Shown piece by piece: positions 1 to 10,065 of a stretch of 64,000 nucleotides of DNA. This stretch comes from Echinarachnius parma (taxonomy: Eukaryota; Echinodermata; Echinoidea; Clypeasteroida; Echinarachniidae), in assembly GCA_037951105.1 (NCBI GenBank), contig JBAMJV010002087.1:124001-188000 (forward strand), in the 5' to 3' direction. Position 1 is the stretch's first letter; each line of letters begins with the position of its first letter. A program made the position numbers and the translations under genes. The notes beneath the pieces are model-generated. The model did no database searches, was not told the origin of the DNA, and saw nothing but the letters and a program-made list of their open reading frames with translations.

Positions 1-3000
1 TTAGTTAGGAGTTCGGAATATGCCACTGGAAATGTTCACAAGAAAAAACAAAAAGATTTTAGAATGTGTGAGAAAAATTATGGATGATGTCTTCGATAGC
101 TGAGGAAATCTTGGATTATTTGGATTGGTGCTGGCCCATCTGTACTAAAGCACTCAAGATGTCAATTTTGGGGTAAAAGAAGTTATCTGTGATACCTGAA
201 CTTCGGCCATATTTTAAACAGATGGGTATTGACATACAGATGATCTATGCCGCTGAAGAAGATGAAAAACAGTTGTAAATACAAAGTCCTGATCTTTCTG
301 CTTGTAGCATTTAACCGTGTGCTATTCTTCTTCTCTATAAATACTGCAGCACTGAAAATGTTTGTCCCGGGGTGAGAAGAAAAACAAAATAGTTTGACTT
401 TGAGCCACCAAGAACTTAGAGAACATTATTTTCTGGGCCACTACATGTCTGTGGAACCTTGTCATGGTATTGTAATATATCACTCTCACCTACAAGTTTA
501 AAGTCCTGAGAGAATATATAAATGCACACTTAGCCTTCTGAATCCATGACCTGCATAAATGGGTGCCGTTATCCAAACCACATGACCACCCTCAATATTA
601 TACCCATGACTAATCCACTCTGTGAATCATCATCGTCATTAACAATCATTACTCCCCTGCAGCCAATGTTTTGATTTGGCCCAAAGAGTAATATATTCAA
701 CCGATATTAGCATGCAATGTTTAGATATATGGGGGGAAAAAGAGTAATTTTCTAGCTGATATTAGCAGTTTGTGTTGATGTTATTTAGCGGAGGAGTCAT
801 ATTTTTGGCTGGTGTTAGCCAGAAAATTAGCTCGTAGGCTGATGATTCATATCAATTTATGGGGGTGGCATGTATTTATGGGAATTTCATTAAATTCATT
901 GACTTTCCTCTTGTGGTTTTCATTTATTTGAGGTATTTGAGGTTAGGGAGCACAGAATAAAGTAGAACTTGGTTTTGGTTTGAGCTACCTGGTGCTTTAT
1001 AACCCCAAGTTCAAGAGAGCTAGCTGTGAGCCTGTGATCCAAGTCTTGGCCGACTGTGCGAGCCCACATTCGGATGTTTTTCATTTTAAAAAGTTACAGC
1101 CAAACCTGTCTTATAGTGGCCACCTGTCTATAGCAGCCAACCTGCCTATAGTGGCCACCCAAAGTGATTCCTTGCAGATACAAAATAATGTTATAGAACC
1201 TGTCCACTGGCCACTGTATAAGAGGGGGTACTATATACAGAATTGACTGTATCATTTTTTTTGTAAAGTAATTTTTCTTTGTTTTTTATATTTCTTAAAT
1301 GTATGGTACATATTTGTGCCTTCGATCAGTTCTTATCTTGTTTGACAGAGATTTGATGTCAGAAAAATGTACAATCTTTTTTTTCTCTTGGCAATCTGCG
1401 ATGTACATGTATATGATATGGGACTGAGTTTTCCTCCATTTGTTTTTTCACATTGATTTTAAAACAGAAGTATGATGTCATAATTTCCAAATTTGTTCTT
1501 GGGAGTAGGGAGTATTAAAATTAGATAATGTTATTTTTTAGCAAACTGAAGGTTTTCTCCACATTCGGCCCTCTGTCTGAGGACACAATATGTCTGCCTC
1601 CTTTTCTCGTAACTTCAAAGACGTATCCCCTGTCTGTGAGCCCATTTTGTCTGCCGCATTTCTCAGAACTTCATAGATGTATCACTGTGGGGGTTCTGTT
1701 TGGTCTCGTTGTTTGTTTTATATTTGGTTGGAGTAGCAGGAGGTAATATGAAGCTCCTTCAGGCTATGAGTATGGTTGTCTTGGAAACACTTTAACATTT
1801 CGAAAATGGTTTTGAAATTTGATAATACATTTTGCAGTCTTGTTTCAAGTGTTCTACCGTGTGGTTTATTGAAGTTTAAAGGAAATAGGCAAAGATAAAC
1901 AAGTAGGCTTTTATTATTTATTATGAAATAGATTTTCCTGTAATTCACTGATTGTGCATGAAACATATATATGTAGATCTGCAAATCTAGGAATCTAAAT
2001 GTATAACAAACATATTGTTTTTGTGTGTTTTATTACAGCAACATATGCATGTTGCAGTCATTCTATGTTTGTTTTTTTGTCAAGTGCCTAGAGATGTTTG
2101 TTCATATTAGTCGCTAAAGAAATTGAATGAATAATTTGTATGTTTGTTATGAGACAACATCAATAATATTTATCCTGAGATTTTAACAGGCATGCCCTCT
2201 GGTTATTCAAACCAAAATTGAGGAAAAGGAAATAAACATTAGTGAATGCGAAGCTGACAGTGACAGATGTGAAGGGATTTGAGCTTCATATTATGTGCTT
2301 TATTGAGTGATGGATGTGTACATTGAATGAAAGATTTATACAAGTGTACCATGGCATCATGAAGCATTGTCTGGATTTCACCCAAATACCTCGGATTTCA
2401 AGTGCGTCTGATATACCACCTTGTCTGTTTTCTCATGATTTATCGGCTTGTTTAGATTATCTGGCAGGGGAGGATTTAGTACGTCCCATCTCATCCTGTC
2501 TTCTCCCTCCCATCCACCTTTCTGTCCTTTATAATTTGGGTTATTTTTCTACAAGTTTGGAAAAGAAACTTTGAGGGGCCCCTTCAGATCTATGAGAATT
2601 TGTATGAATTCAACAAATTACCCATAGACTCACAATGTAGAGATGCTGAACAGCAACGTTTTGGCCGCTACTGCTGAAATGTGTATTATTGTTAAAACAC
2701 TTTATTTTTACATCTACTAGCAGGAGCCAAAAATACTTTTATTAGAATATTTTAGATTTACCACAAAGTTTCAGTTTGCATGCACAACAACGGGGGGAAA
2801 TTGGATAGAGAAATGGGGAGGATTGAAAAGAAAAGAGAATAAAGAAAACGGAAACTAAGGATGAAAAAAAAGATAAGACATGAAATTTTATATAAAATCC
2901 TACTCATCCATCAACGAAATCCCCGATCTGCCGTGAATTTGCGGCTAGGGATGAAGCTTAGATCCGCGCTGATCAGTCAGTGGTCGTCCACAAAGCCATG

Positions 3001-5476
3001 TGTGGCGGCACATGTGTTTCCTTAGTCCCATGCATAGATAAACGTGATGGTAGAGGGTTTTTTTCCTCCCATCCTTTTATTTTGATAAGACGGAAAGGGC
3101 TTTAGTCTCCATCTCTTGCACGTTTAAAATCAGGTGTTTTTTTCTTCATTTGAACACTGGATTTGTATGTGTTTTTTTTTTTAGGGAAAAGGGCACAAGT
3201 CCATCCAACCTTTTCTAAAGGGTTAAAGCAGCAAGGCATGCAGCCGATGCCATGAATTTTCTTTCTCTTCCGACTCTCTTTGATAGTTTGAGGGGACACG
3301 GCTTTAGGCACAACTTTTGGAAGTCTATGGTGAATGCATGTTATACCATGTTACATGTAATAATTGAGACTTAACTGTTACTGTTTAAAACTGATTCAAA
3401 CCACCATTTCACTCATGTTGATGTCCTCTCTGAGGAACGGATAAATATAGCCAGTTACCATTTTAAAAGTGCTATATTTGGATGTTTTGCTGCATTGAAT
3501 GGCATCAGGTGGGTAGAATCTCATGTATTAACTCCTCATAAAGCCTAGAGGCTTCTACTTGTCAGCATGATAGGAAAATCGCAGTTCACATATTCTTTTT
3601 TTTTTTCTCTTTTAGCAATCTATTTTGAGGGAATATTGTCATTCAAATAGGATGTTTTCGACTGGTTTTATTGAGGCCATTTTTATTTTCCATTTTACTT
3701 CAACTTATATTTAAATTCATGCATGTTTTGAAAAAAGCCTTTGAAATGAGTATTTTCCCAGTAGAGTCTCTTTTTGTAGTTATTGACCAAGAAATGTTTG
3801 GATCTAAAAAAGATATTTGTTTTAAAATTGAAGAATATTGTCAAAATTGATGAAATTCTCCCCAGATGTTGTTAGCCTGTTCAGGACTGGTTTAGAGTAT
3901 GAGCTGGGGTCTCTAGAAAATGTACAAAAGTCAAATAATGTTGGGCAGATTAAAATAGTTACACATAAGAACCAAGAGAAAAGGAAACAACAACTTATTT
4001 AAAAAAAAAAAAAATAATAATAATATACTTGATTTATATAGCGCCTAATATGATTGATGATCATCTCTTTATGATTTCTTTAGCAGTTTAGAATGCCTGT
4101 TTTAATGGCGCTTGTCCAAGCACGTCAAAAAGTTTAACAGTTTTGGGACAGAGCCACCATTTTGTGGCAGATGAGATAGATACTGTACATCACCTATAAC
4201 TTTTTGCAGGTCAGGGGAAATAGATAGTTTTATTGGACTACATGTCATTCCAGTCCTAATCAGATCAGGAAGCCCCATAACCGCCTGATGCGCTTGGAAT
4301 TGTAATTGATTCACTCCTCGTTATTTCATCATATTTGTGCCTCCAATGTCGATGAATATTCTGCAGGGATGCTGAATAAGCCCAAACAGTTCTTTTATAG
4401 CAGTCTTTGTGATTTTATGGGGTATGTGTGTAATTATACAAACAAGCATATAGAGAAACGGAGGTCTCGGGTTCAAATCTCTGCTCAAATAAGAAAGTAT
4501 TCTCTCAGTCTTCATTCAATTTGTTTTATGGTACCATAGTGTCTCCAGATTATTAGTTTGAGTAGTTTGGGTACGGACACAATTTAATATGGTATAACAT
4601 ATCAAATTAATGTGAACTAGAGGAAAGTTTTTTTAATTTTTAAAGTGATTGACGGAAGATAAGAGAATTGCTCAAAGATGAGATCAGAGAATTTGACTGC
4701 GATACGATACGGAAAGGCGCTTTAATATACTTTTAGTCCTCTGGAAACTTGTTGTGTGGTAGTGTCCTGGGATAGCCAGTCCGCATAGTTTGGAAAATGT
4801 TATTACCCACGGTATGCAGTCCATCCGTCAACACTCCCCTTGGCCATCTGTTTGCTGGTGCCTTGGTCCTTTAGGTTTCATATCCCCGGAAAATTGCATA
4901 ATTCCCTCCCAATTTAAAGCGGGATTGGTATGATCGTTTAGCCCATTTTTTGTTTAGTTGGTATGATCCTCCTTTTCTCTTCTCTTGCTTTTTGAAGGCA
5001 TCAAAAGTGTTTTGTCACTCTGCCAAGTGCTAAGCTTGTTAAGCATTTGTCTTTTTATTCATTCTCTTTTTTCTTCAAAGTCTAACGTTCTCCTTGATCT
5101 TCATAAACTGCTCTTGAATATTTCTGAAATTATTGGCAAAAATTGCTTCGGCTATGTTTGTCCTTTTCATCTTATGATCCAGTCAATATAGCTAGCTGTC
5201 CCATGAATCAAGGTGCTTGTGTTCCTCCATAAAGAATATTTAACTTGATATTCTTAAATGGAATACTAGTATGATGATTTCTCCATCTATCTTGTCATCT
5301 GTCATGTCAGTCGGTTATGGAGTGTACAATAAAATCAAATTCTCTCGCTACCAAATGGAATCAGAAGGACACTTTTCATTCCTACTTTTCACAAGCATGA
5401 TACAGTATATCTTTACCAAATCTCCTTTATCACTTAAACTTTATCCATCTCCATCTACCAACTCTTTCCTCTGCAA
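1..5476. other. Upstream intron of the RhoGAP-START gene (no exon recognised)
   Basis: No reading frame here has RhoGAP-like content or convincing splice sites, so I read it as the intron before the exon at 5851. It holds a small terminal-inverted-repeat element (1095-1251), AT-rich sequence, a short A-rich tract near 4000 followed by an ATA-rich stretch and a 'TTTATATAGCGCC' motif typical of SINE tails, and otherwise nothing I can name. The RhoGAP exon with the catalytic arginine must lie before the window or be hidden here. Small exons may have been missed. Confidence 0.5.
1095..1251. mobile_element. Short inverted-repeat element, TACAGYCAAACC family
   Basis: The stretch starts TACAGCCAAACC and ends TTGACTGTA, so its ends are inverted copies bounded by TA. 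Inside are repeated 'ctgtctatag..ggccacc' words. A related element with better ends lies at 59045-59229, and a left end only is at 41983. TA-bounded ends with CAGT suggest a non-autonomous Tc1/mariner/pogo-like element, but no transposase is present. Confidence 0.5.
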
Positions 5477-5560
5477 CATCAATTCCCAGTTAGATGTTCA
5501 TCCCAGTGATGCATTCAGCCATCCTCCTGATGCCAGGGGAGAACAGAGAGATCTTTCGGG
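5477..5560 (+). pseudogene. Decayed tandem copy A of the RhoGAP exon
   Basis: This intronic stretch follows the exon at 5851 base for base with substitutions: a pyrimidine tract and 'ctgcaacatc', then 'catcccagtgatgca' and 'cagccatcctcctgatgcc'. The acceptor AG has become AA and the coding frame is damaged. It lies about 185 bp before copy B, which itself lies 189 bp before the real exon, so the three form a tandem series. It should not be spliced. Confidence 0.75.
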
Positions 5561-5661
5561 TGACTTCTTTTTTACAAATTTCTCAGTTGCCATCTCACAC
5601 AGTCCCTACTTTCACTTACCATCTGTTCATCTTCATCTTCATCTTCTTTTCCCCTCTGTAG

Positions 5662-5755
5662 CATCCGTTCCCAAGGAGCTCCGCATCCCTGTGATGCAGG
5701 CAGGCCATCCTCCTGTTGGCCAGGAGATAACAGGGAGGTCTTCCACTCCCTGCTT
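5662..5755 (+). pseudogene. Decayed tandem copy B of the RhoGAP exon
   Basis: This is a closer copy of the 5851 exon. It keeps the pyrimidine tract and an intact acceptor (ctctgtag), then reads SVPKELRIPVMQA as in the real exon. One inserted G after GCAGGCAG shifts the frame, giving a readthrough tail that ends in lysine codons from an A tract and a stop at about 5780. The donor is lost. Use of this acceptor would produce a frameshifted transcript, so it is a candidate poison or decoy exon. That is inference; the homology itself is plain. Confidence 0.8.
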
Positions 5756-5850
5756 CTCTAAAAAAAAAAAGTTCTGTTAGATCTTGTAATAACAGATCTC
5801 TGTTTGTTCTTTTCATTTATCAATTTCTATCTTATCTCTCCCCTGTGCAG

Positions 5851-5984
5851 CATCTGTTCCCAAGGAGCTCCGCATCCCAGTGATGCAGGCAGCCATCCTC
5901 CTGATGCCAGATGAAAACAGGGAGGTCCTCCAGTCACTGCTCCTGTTCCTCAGTGACATTGCCAGCCAGTCGGATACAAACCAG
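5851..5984 (+). CDS. DLC1/STARD13-like: RhoGAP domain exon (helical middle part)
   Basis: The acceptor is cccctgtgcag before 5851 and the donor is cag|gttagt after 5984. Two bases complete a codon from an upstream exon, followed by 44 codons beginning SVPKELRIPVMQAAILLMPD and ending SQSDTNQ. PDENREVLQ..LLFLSDIA is typical of the RhoGAP helix before the conserved NLAVCFAPSLF motif. The upstream exon must end in phase 1, but I could not find it. Two decayed copies of this exon lie in the intron just upstream (5477-5560 and 5662-5755). Confidence 0.93.
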
Positions 5985-6355
5985 GTTAGTTTAGCAACAA
6001 ATCATATTATGCATGTACATGTAGTATCTCCTGTGGATAATTTGCTACAGGCATAACCTTTGCCTTGTGTATCTGATCGACCTGACTGTTCGTACATGCC
6101 TCATTCAATTGATATCTTTAAAAAAGTCTTAGAGAATTTCATTGACTTGGTAAATGAATGGACCTAGTGGGCAGCTGATCTAATTAGATTTGTATCTTAT
6201 GTTTACAATGGGGACTAATTATTTCAAGAACTTGCTGGACATCAAACTTCGTAAATATACAATTACAAGGAGAACATTTTTTCAAATGAGTTTCAAATAA
6301 CTTTATATCTATAGAGCTGTTAAAATTTCCTCCTTCTTCCATCTATGTCCCTCAG

Positions 6356-6553
6356 ATGACGGCCTACAACCTGGCGGTGTGCTTTGCACCCTCCCTCTTC
6401 CAGCTGAACGGAATGGACAACATGCGCAACGCCATGAGTCCCCGACAGCGCCGCAAGACCGGAGGCAAGCCGGACCAGAAGGAGCTGATCGAGAACGTGG
6501 CAGCCAATGAGTGCCTGGCCCTCATGATCAGGGAGTGCAAGAAACTCTTCATG
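6356..6553 (+). CDS. DLC1/STARD13-like: RhoGAP domain exon with NLAVCFAPSLF motif
   Basis: This exon is exactly 66 codons, phase 0 at both ends, with acceptor ctcag before 6356 and donor atg|gtgagt after 6553. It begins MTAYNLAVCFAPSLFQL. The Asn in NLAVCFAPSLF is the conserved RhoGAP residue that contacts the GTPase switch region. The basic stretch SPRQRRKTGGKPDQK and the helix ENVAANECLALMIRECKKLF match the DLC family's insertion and end of the RhoGAP fold. The initial ATG is an internal methionine, not a start codon. Confidence 0.95.
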
Positions 6554-6937
6554 GTGAGTTTCCATGTAGAAACAAGAAATGGGGATAAGACTAGAGAACT
6601 CAATCAATAAACCATATCGAGAAATACTGTACATGTAGTAATGAACCAAACATAAGTTGAGGAGACTGAATCCTCAATAATAGAGACTCCAGTCTGTTGT
6701 CCAGACCAGTCCAAAGATGAACAGAAGGATTTTTGTGTTGCTTTAGAACTAGTCTGGTGATGCAGATGAAAGTAAAAGAACTATATATAGTTCTTGAAAA
6801 TAAGAACTAACCTAACGTTTAAATGAAAGATCATACAAATATTTGTAAATACACTAAATATGTACTGTGTGATTTTGTTTTGTTTTTAGAAAAACTTACA
6901 TGATTTTTTTCTTTTTTCTTTGTTTTTTTACTTGAAG

Positions 6938-7084
6938 GTCCCTGAGGATCTCCTGGCCAAGTGCCACTTTTCGTACATGGATCTTGGGGAGCCAGTCACC
7001 CTGGAGGAGCTTGGCAGGAAGAAGAATGACGAGAGTGGAGACTACAAGAGCTACCTCGAGAGCTGCATCCAGGGACTTCTCAAG
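6938..7084 (+). CDS. DLC1/STARD13-like: Linker exon between RhoGAP and START
   Basis: There are 49 codons, phase 0 on both sides, after a T-rich tract and AG at 6936-6937, with donor AAG|gtgaga. It reads VPEDLLAKCHFSYMDLGEP and continues to YLESCIQGLLK. The 'SYxxLGEPVTLEEL' region and the 'YLESCIQGLL' helix that opens the START unit are recognisable in DLC1-type proteins. The next intron begins with a long GAT/GGT microsatellite. Confidence 0.93.
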
Positions 7085-7098
7085 GTGAGACAACAGTT

Positions 7099-7345
7099 AT
7101 GATGATGGTGATGATGGTGGTGGTGATAGTGATTGTGATGGTGATGGTGATGCCAATGGTGATGATGAAGATGGCAATGGAGATGGCGATGGAGACTGCG
7201 CTGCTGCTGATAATGATGATGATGATGATGATGGAGATAGTGATTATGGCAATTGCGATGACAACGATGACGGCGACGACGACGATGATAATGATGATAA
7301 TGATGTTGATGTGATGATGATAATGATGATGATGATGATGATTTA
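7099..7345 (+). repeat. Intronic GATGGT/GAT microsatellite
   Basis: About 245 bp of impure (GATGGT)n, (GATGATGAT)n and related triplets start some 15 bp after the donor of the exon ending at 7084. The triplet period keeps several frames open on both strands (apparent Met/Val- or His-rich peptides). These have no protein character and the tract sits in an intron. Length variation so near a donor could affect splicing. Confidence 0.9.
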
Positions 7346-7419
7346 TCATCTATAACTAGTTTTAATTTGAAATTGAGATTAACCACTTTGTTTGTCATCC
7401 ATCTCCACTCCATCTGCAG

Positions 7420-7583
7420 GAATCGAGAGAGAAGTTCAAGGGATGGGTATCATGCGCCCCTGTCGACAAAGTGGAGGTGTCATACAAGAAGGTGGGAGAC
7501 GGACACCCCCTGCGTCTCTGGAAGTGCACCACGGATATCGAGGCTCCCCCTGCCGTCATTCTGCAAAGGGTGCTCCGTGAAAG
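7420..7583 (+). CDS. DLC1/STARD13-like: START domain exon 1
   Basis: The acceptor is catctgcag before 7420; the donor is gaaag|gtgagt after 7583. It is 54 codons plus two bases, beginning ESREKFKGWVSC and continuing VEVSYKKVGDGHPLRLWK to RVLRER. 'VSYKKxxDGxPLRLWK..T.IEAPP..ILQRVLRER' is the opening beta-sheet and helix of the START domain in DLC proteins. The two overhanging bases pair with the first base of the next exon to make the Arg codon. Confidence 0.95.
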
Positions 7584-7617
7584 GTGAGTCTCTCATTTTG
7601 ATAATAGCCAGTGCAGT

Positions 7618-7745
7618 ACTAGAAATAATACAAACAAAATTAGCCTTGTGGCCCAGTTTGGCAAGTAAAAACAAGATATTTCCCATTCTTCTATCCCAAA
7701 ACCTGAATTTAGTGGCTGGCCCAAACAAAGAAAAACATTAAAATA
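7618..7745. repeat. Dispersed 'gtggcccag..ggcaagtaaaaac' repeat fragment
   Basis: The text 'gccttgtggcccag', 'ggcaagtaaaaac', 'aaacctgaat' and 'agtggct' recurs at 52765-52985, where it is longer. Similar GGGCCA/GGCCAC words fill the element at 19972-21222 and appear at 40930-41040. It is an old fragment of the 'gctcgaaatt' hAT-like family with no coding content. Confidence 0.55.
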
Positions 7746-7852
7746 TCAGTTATTATATTTGGTTTCCCCTTCGGGCCAGTGTTATTGAGCATTAATGAAA
7801 TGTGTTATCACTGGGCTAGCTGGCCTAAGCTCACTTCAAGCATTGGATTATA

Positions 7853-8076
7853 CAAGCCTCCACACTAACTTTTTTTCTGTACTGGCTCATTCGGGCAAAT
7901 AAAATCACACATTTTAAAATTGTACTTGCCATCTTACTTCTAGATACAAAATTAAATAGTTCTCTCAATTATGTGTAATTAGGCAAGCAAACTAGACAAT
8001 TAATGGAGTTTTACTTGCCTGACACCAATTTGTCCTTGCCTAGGGGCAAGCGGGCATGTGCTAGTGTCAAGCCCTG
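7853..8076. mobile_element. hAT-like mini-element, CAAGCCTCCACAC family, copy 1
   Basis: It starts CAAGCCTCCACACTA and ends GTGTCAAGCCCTG. The flanks read GATTAT on both sides, near to an 8-bp target duplication. A second copy with the same start and a similar end lies at 15817-16083. The interior shares 'ctgtactggc.cattcgggcaa' and 'gcaagcgggca.gtgcta' with that copy. It sits between two START exons, so it is tolerated intronic sequence. No transposase is present. Confidence 0.65.
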
Positions 8077-8112
8077 GATTATCAATATTGTTTTTGTTTA
8101 TTTCTCCGCCAG

Positions 8113-8238
8113 GCATCTGTGGGATGAGGATTTGCTGAAGTGGCGGAGTGTGGAGAAGATCGACAGCCAGACGGAGGTGTTTGAGTACGTCATCAATGCC
8201 ATGGCTCCTCACCCAACCAAGAGCTTCTCTGCACTCAG
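8113..8238 (+). CDS. DLC1/STARD13-like: START domain exon 2
   Basis: The acceptor is ctccgccag before 8113 and the donor is ctcag|gtgaga after 8238. The first base completes Arg; 41 codons follow, then two bases are left over. It reads HLWDEDLLKWRSVEKIDSQT to APHPTKSFSALR. 'LWD.DLL.WR.VE.ID..TEVF.YV...M.PHP.....LR' is a clear START-domain strand series. Confidence 0.95.
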
Positions 8239-8299
8239 GTGAGATTATTCATTCCAATGTTCCCTGCCAGAATGTGTGGCTCCTAAGGGAGCAGAAAGT

Positions 8300-8466
8300 G
8301 CACGTCACATGTGGATCGAATGTGAGTGAGTGTGTCCGATGCGTTGCTCCCAAGGGAGCAGAAAGTGAGTGTGTGGTTGATGACTGGGGTTTTAATTTAA
8401 AGCACTTAGAGATGATGATTTTCAGTCATATAAGGTGCTATATTAATCAAATCATTATTATTAATA
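8300..8466 (+). repeat. Possible SINE remnant with ATT-rich tail
   Basis: Two 'gctcc.aagggagcagaaagtg' words (about 8280 and 8346) are followed by 'aaagcacttagagatgatg', 'ataaggtgctatatta' and a (ATT)-rich tail. The 'cacttagag...gtgctatat' plus triplet tail is the usual 3' end of invertebrate SINEs. A related 'ttcccaagggaatagaaagtgc' word occurs at 60310. I could not find clear A and B boxes here, so the class is uncertain. Confidence 0.4.
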
Positions 8467-8742
8467 TTTAAAAAAAACAATTAGCATTGAAAATAAAAGT
8501 TGATATTTTTTGTGATAGATGGAGAAAGGTTTTATGTTATTAACTGTTAATAACTTAATCATAATTTGCGATTAAGTCAAGTAAAAAGTGAATGAAGATT
8601 AAAGGGAAAAAAATCCTCTTCGCCCTAATCTTCCTTCCCCTCTTCTTTTTTTGTGCATTCTTTGAAGTAGCTTGGTAACAAATTTTGCTAGAAAATTTAA
8701 TGCAGCAAATATTTAATTTCTCCTTTGTTTTCTTCTGCTCAG

Positions 8743-9040
8743 ATCATGGAGGACAAACCTTGCGAAAGGAGCCTGCGTGCTGGTCTCGACCTCCATCGAA
8801 CACCCCGACACCTCGCTGTCTGGCAACGGCAGCGTGCGCGGCACCGAGCTCGCATCCCGCTTCCTCATCGAGCCGTGCGGAACTGGCAAGTCGCGTCTGA
8901 CGCACATCAGCCGAGTGGACACCAAGGGGCGGACCATGGAATGGTATAATAAGGCGTACGGACACATGTTGGCGAACACGGTCGCGCACATACGCAACCT
9001 CTACATGCCACCGGGTTCAGGGCCCGAGACTAAGGTCTGA
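8743..9040 (+). CDS. DLC1/STARD13-like: Terminal START domain exon with stop codon
   Basis: The acceptor is ttctgctcag before 8743. The first base completes Arg, and 98 further residues run to TGA at 9038-9040. Landmarks are SWRTNLAKGACVLVSTSIEH, the RGTELASRFLIEPCGTGKSR strands, LTHISRVDTKGRTMEWYNKAYG and the C-terminal helix, ending GPETKV. The lipid cavity is closed by this last helix in START proteins. The exon is clearly more GC-rich than its flanks. The last 90 bp or so are the parent of repeated copies in the following 3' UTR. Confidence 0.96.
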
Positions 9041-9099
9041 ACTGAACTAACCTGTTAACATAGAAAAGACAATTTTTGAGAAATAATTGGAGTGGTGCA

Positions 9100-9437
9100 A
9101 CACGGCGTACAGACACATGTTGGCGAACACATATGCAACCACTACACCCAGGGGCCCCCAAGACTAAGGTCTGAAGTCGGCTGATCAAGTTAAAAGAAAT
9201 GTAAACAAACAAAGGAGAAATTATCAGATTCAGAGTGGTAAAAAAAAGCGTATTGACATGTTCACATACATGCAGTACCTCGATGCACAGCTGCCTCGGG
9301 GCCTGAAACTGAAGGTCCGAGACAAAACATAATAATAAGAGTTAGATTGATAAAACAAATATGCTGTTGTCCACAAACATACATATGCAACACTGACACA
9401 CTGCAAGCCTCGGGGCCTGAAACATAGGTCCAAGACA
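9100..9437 (+). pseudogene. Three decayed copies of the START exon tail in the 3' UTR
   Basis: At 9103-9176 'cgtacagacacatgttggcgaacac' (split here only for description) matches 8956 onward, and 'aagactaaggtctgaa' matches the stop region. A weaker copy runs 9248-9325 ('gacatgttcacatacatgc', 'gggcctgaaactgaaggtcc'), and a third runs 9361-9437 ('gtccacaaacatacatatgc', 'ggggcctgaaacataggtcc'). Spacing is about 150, 140 and 110 bp. None is in an open frame from the gene. They link the coding tail to the 66-bp array that follows. Confidence 0.75.
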
Positions 9438-9905
9438 GAGCATGTTGACGTGTGTTGGTGTCCACGGTCAAATGCTCTGGACCTGAAACACAGGTCCAAG
9501 ACAGAGTATGTTGACGTCTGTTGGTGTCCACGGTCAAATGCTCGGGACCTGAAACATAGGTCCAAAACAGAGCATGTTGACGCGTGTTGGTGTCCACGGT
9601 CAAATGCTTGGTTCTTGAAACGTAGGTGCAAGACAGAGCATGTTGACGTGTGTTGGTGTCTACGGTCAAATGCTCGGGACCTGAAACATAGGTCCAAGAC
9701 AGAGCATGTTGACGCGTGTTGGTGTCCACGGTCAAATGCTCGGGGTCTGAAAAATACTGTAGGTCCAAGACGGAGCATGTTGACGTGTGTTGGTGTCCAC
9801 GGTCAAATGCTTTGGGCCTGAAACATAGGTCCAAGACAAAGCATGTTGACGTGTGTTGGTGTCCACGGTCAAATGCTCAGGGCCTGACACTAAGGTCCGA
9901 GGCAA
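9425..9905. repeat. 66-bp minisatellite derived from the START exon tail, about 7 copies
   Basis: The phrase 'tccacggtcaaatgct' recurs at 9461, 9527, 9593, 9659 (one substitution), 9725, 9796 and 9862, so the period is 66 bp except for one 71-bp unit. Each unit also holds 'acctgaaacataggtccaag', related to the gene's 'cccgagactaaggtctgaa' at its stop codon. Because 66 is divisible by 3, long frames stay open on both strands (up to about 190 codons on the minus strand); they are artefacts of the array. It lies 385 bp after the stop codon, probably within the 3' UTR. Confidence 0.95.
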
Positions 9906-9979
9906 AATAGGATCACTGTAATATAAAGACTTGGTGTGGTCAGTAGAGAAAAAACACAATTTTAATTTGGGTGATATAC

Positions 9980-10065
9980 AAGAATGGCGTACAGATAGTC
10001 CATGTTTGCACGCATACGCAACCTCCAGGCACTGCTCGCCAGTGGCCTGGAACATGATGTCTAAA
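9980..10065 (+). pseudogene. Further decayed copy of the START exon tail
   Basis: After the minisatellite, 'atggcgtacagatagtccatg', 'cgcatacgcaacctcca' and 'gtggcctggaacatgatgtct' again follow the order of the terminal coding exon (8953-9040). The 66-bp array is therefore bracketed on both sides by ordinary diverged copies, showing that it grew by amplification inside a tandem exon-tail series. Confidence 0.65.

Larger units (their letters stand above)
5851..9040 (+). other. DLC1/STARD13-like: Gene span (3' part): RhoGAP-START protein, DLC1/STARD13/STARD8 family
   Basis: Six exons (5851-5984, 6356-6553, 6938-7084, 7420-7583, 8113-8238, 8743-9040) join in frame with GT-AG splice sites and end at TGA 9038-9040. 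Together they give about 321 residues: the second half of a RhoGAP domain, a short linker, and a START lipid-transfer domain to the C terminus, which reads GPETKV like the vertebrate family. Family members (SAM-RhoGAP-START) switch off RhoA/Cdc42 at focal adhesions and act as tumour suppressors in vertebrates. The SAM domain, the tensin-binding linker and the arginine finger lie upstream of the window. Invertebrates often have one pro-orthologue of the three vertebrate genes, so I do not choose among them. Confidence 0.93.

Noticed and set aside
4440-4495. tRNA-like B box 'gggttcaaatctc'
   Set aside because: No A box at the right distance and no cloverleaf stems; a single box match is common by chance.
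5271-5780. 169-codon plus-strand frame
   Set aside because: Covers both decayed RhoGAP exon copies; the recognisable piece is pseudo-exon sequence and the rest has no gene-like features.
7051-7413. His-rich and Ile-rich frames in the GAT microsatellite
   Set aside because: Simple triplet repeat in an intron; the peptides are just its translation.
9230-9834. Long open frames (up to about 190 codons) on the minus strand and one on the plus strand
   Set aside because: They lie wholly in the 66-bp tandem array, whose length is a multiple of three, so any stop-free frame stays open. No splice, start or family support.
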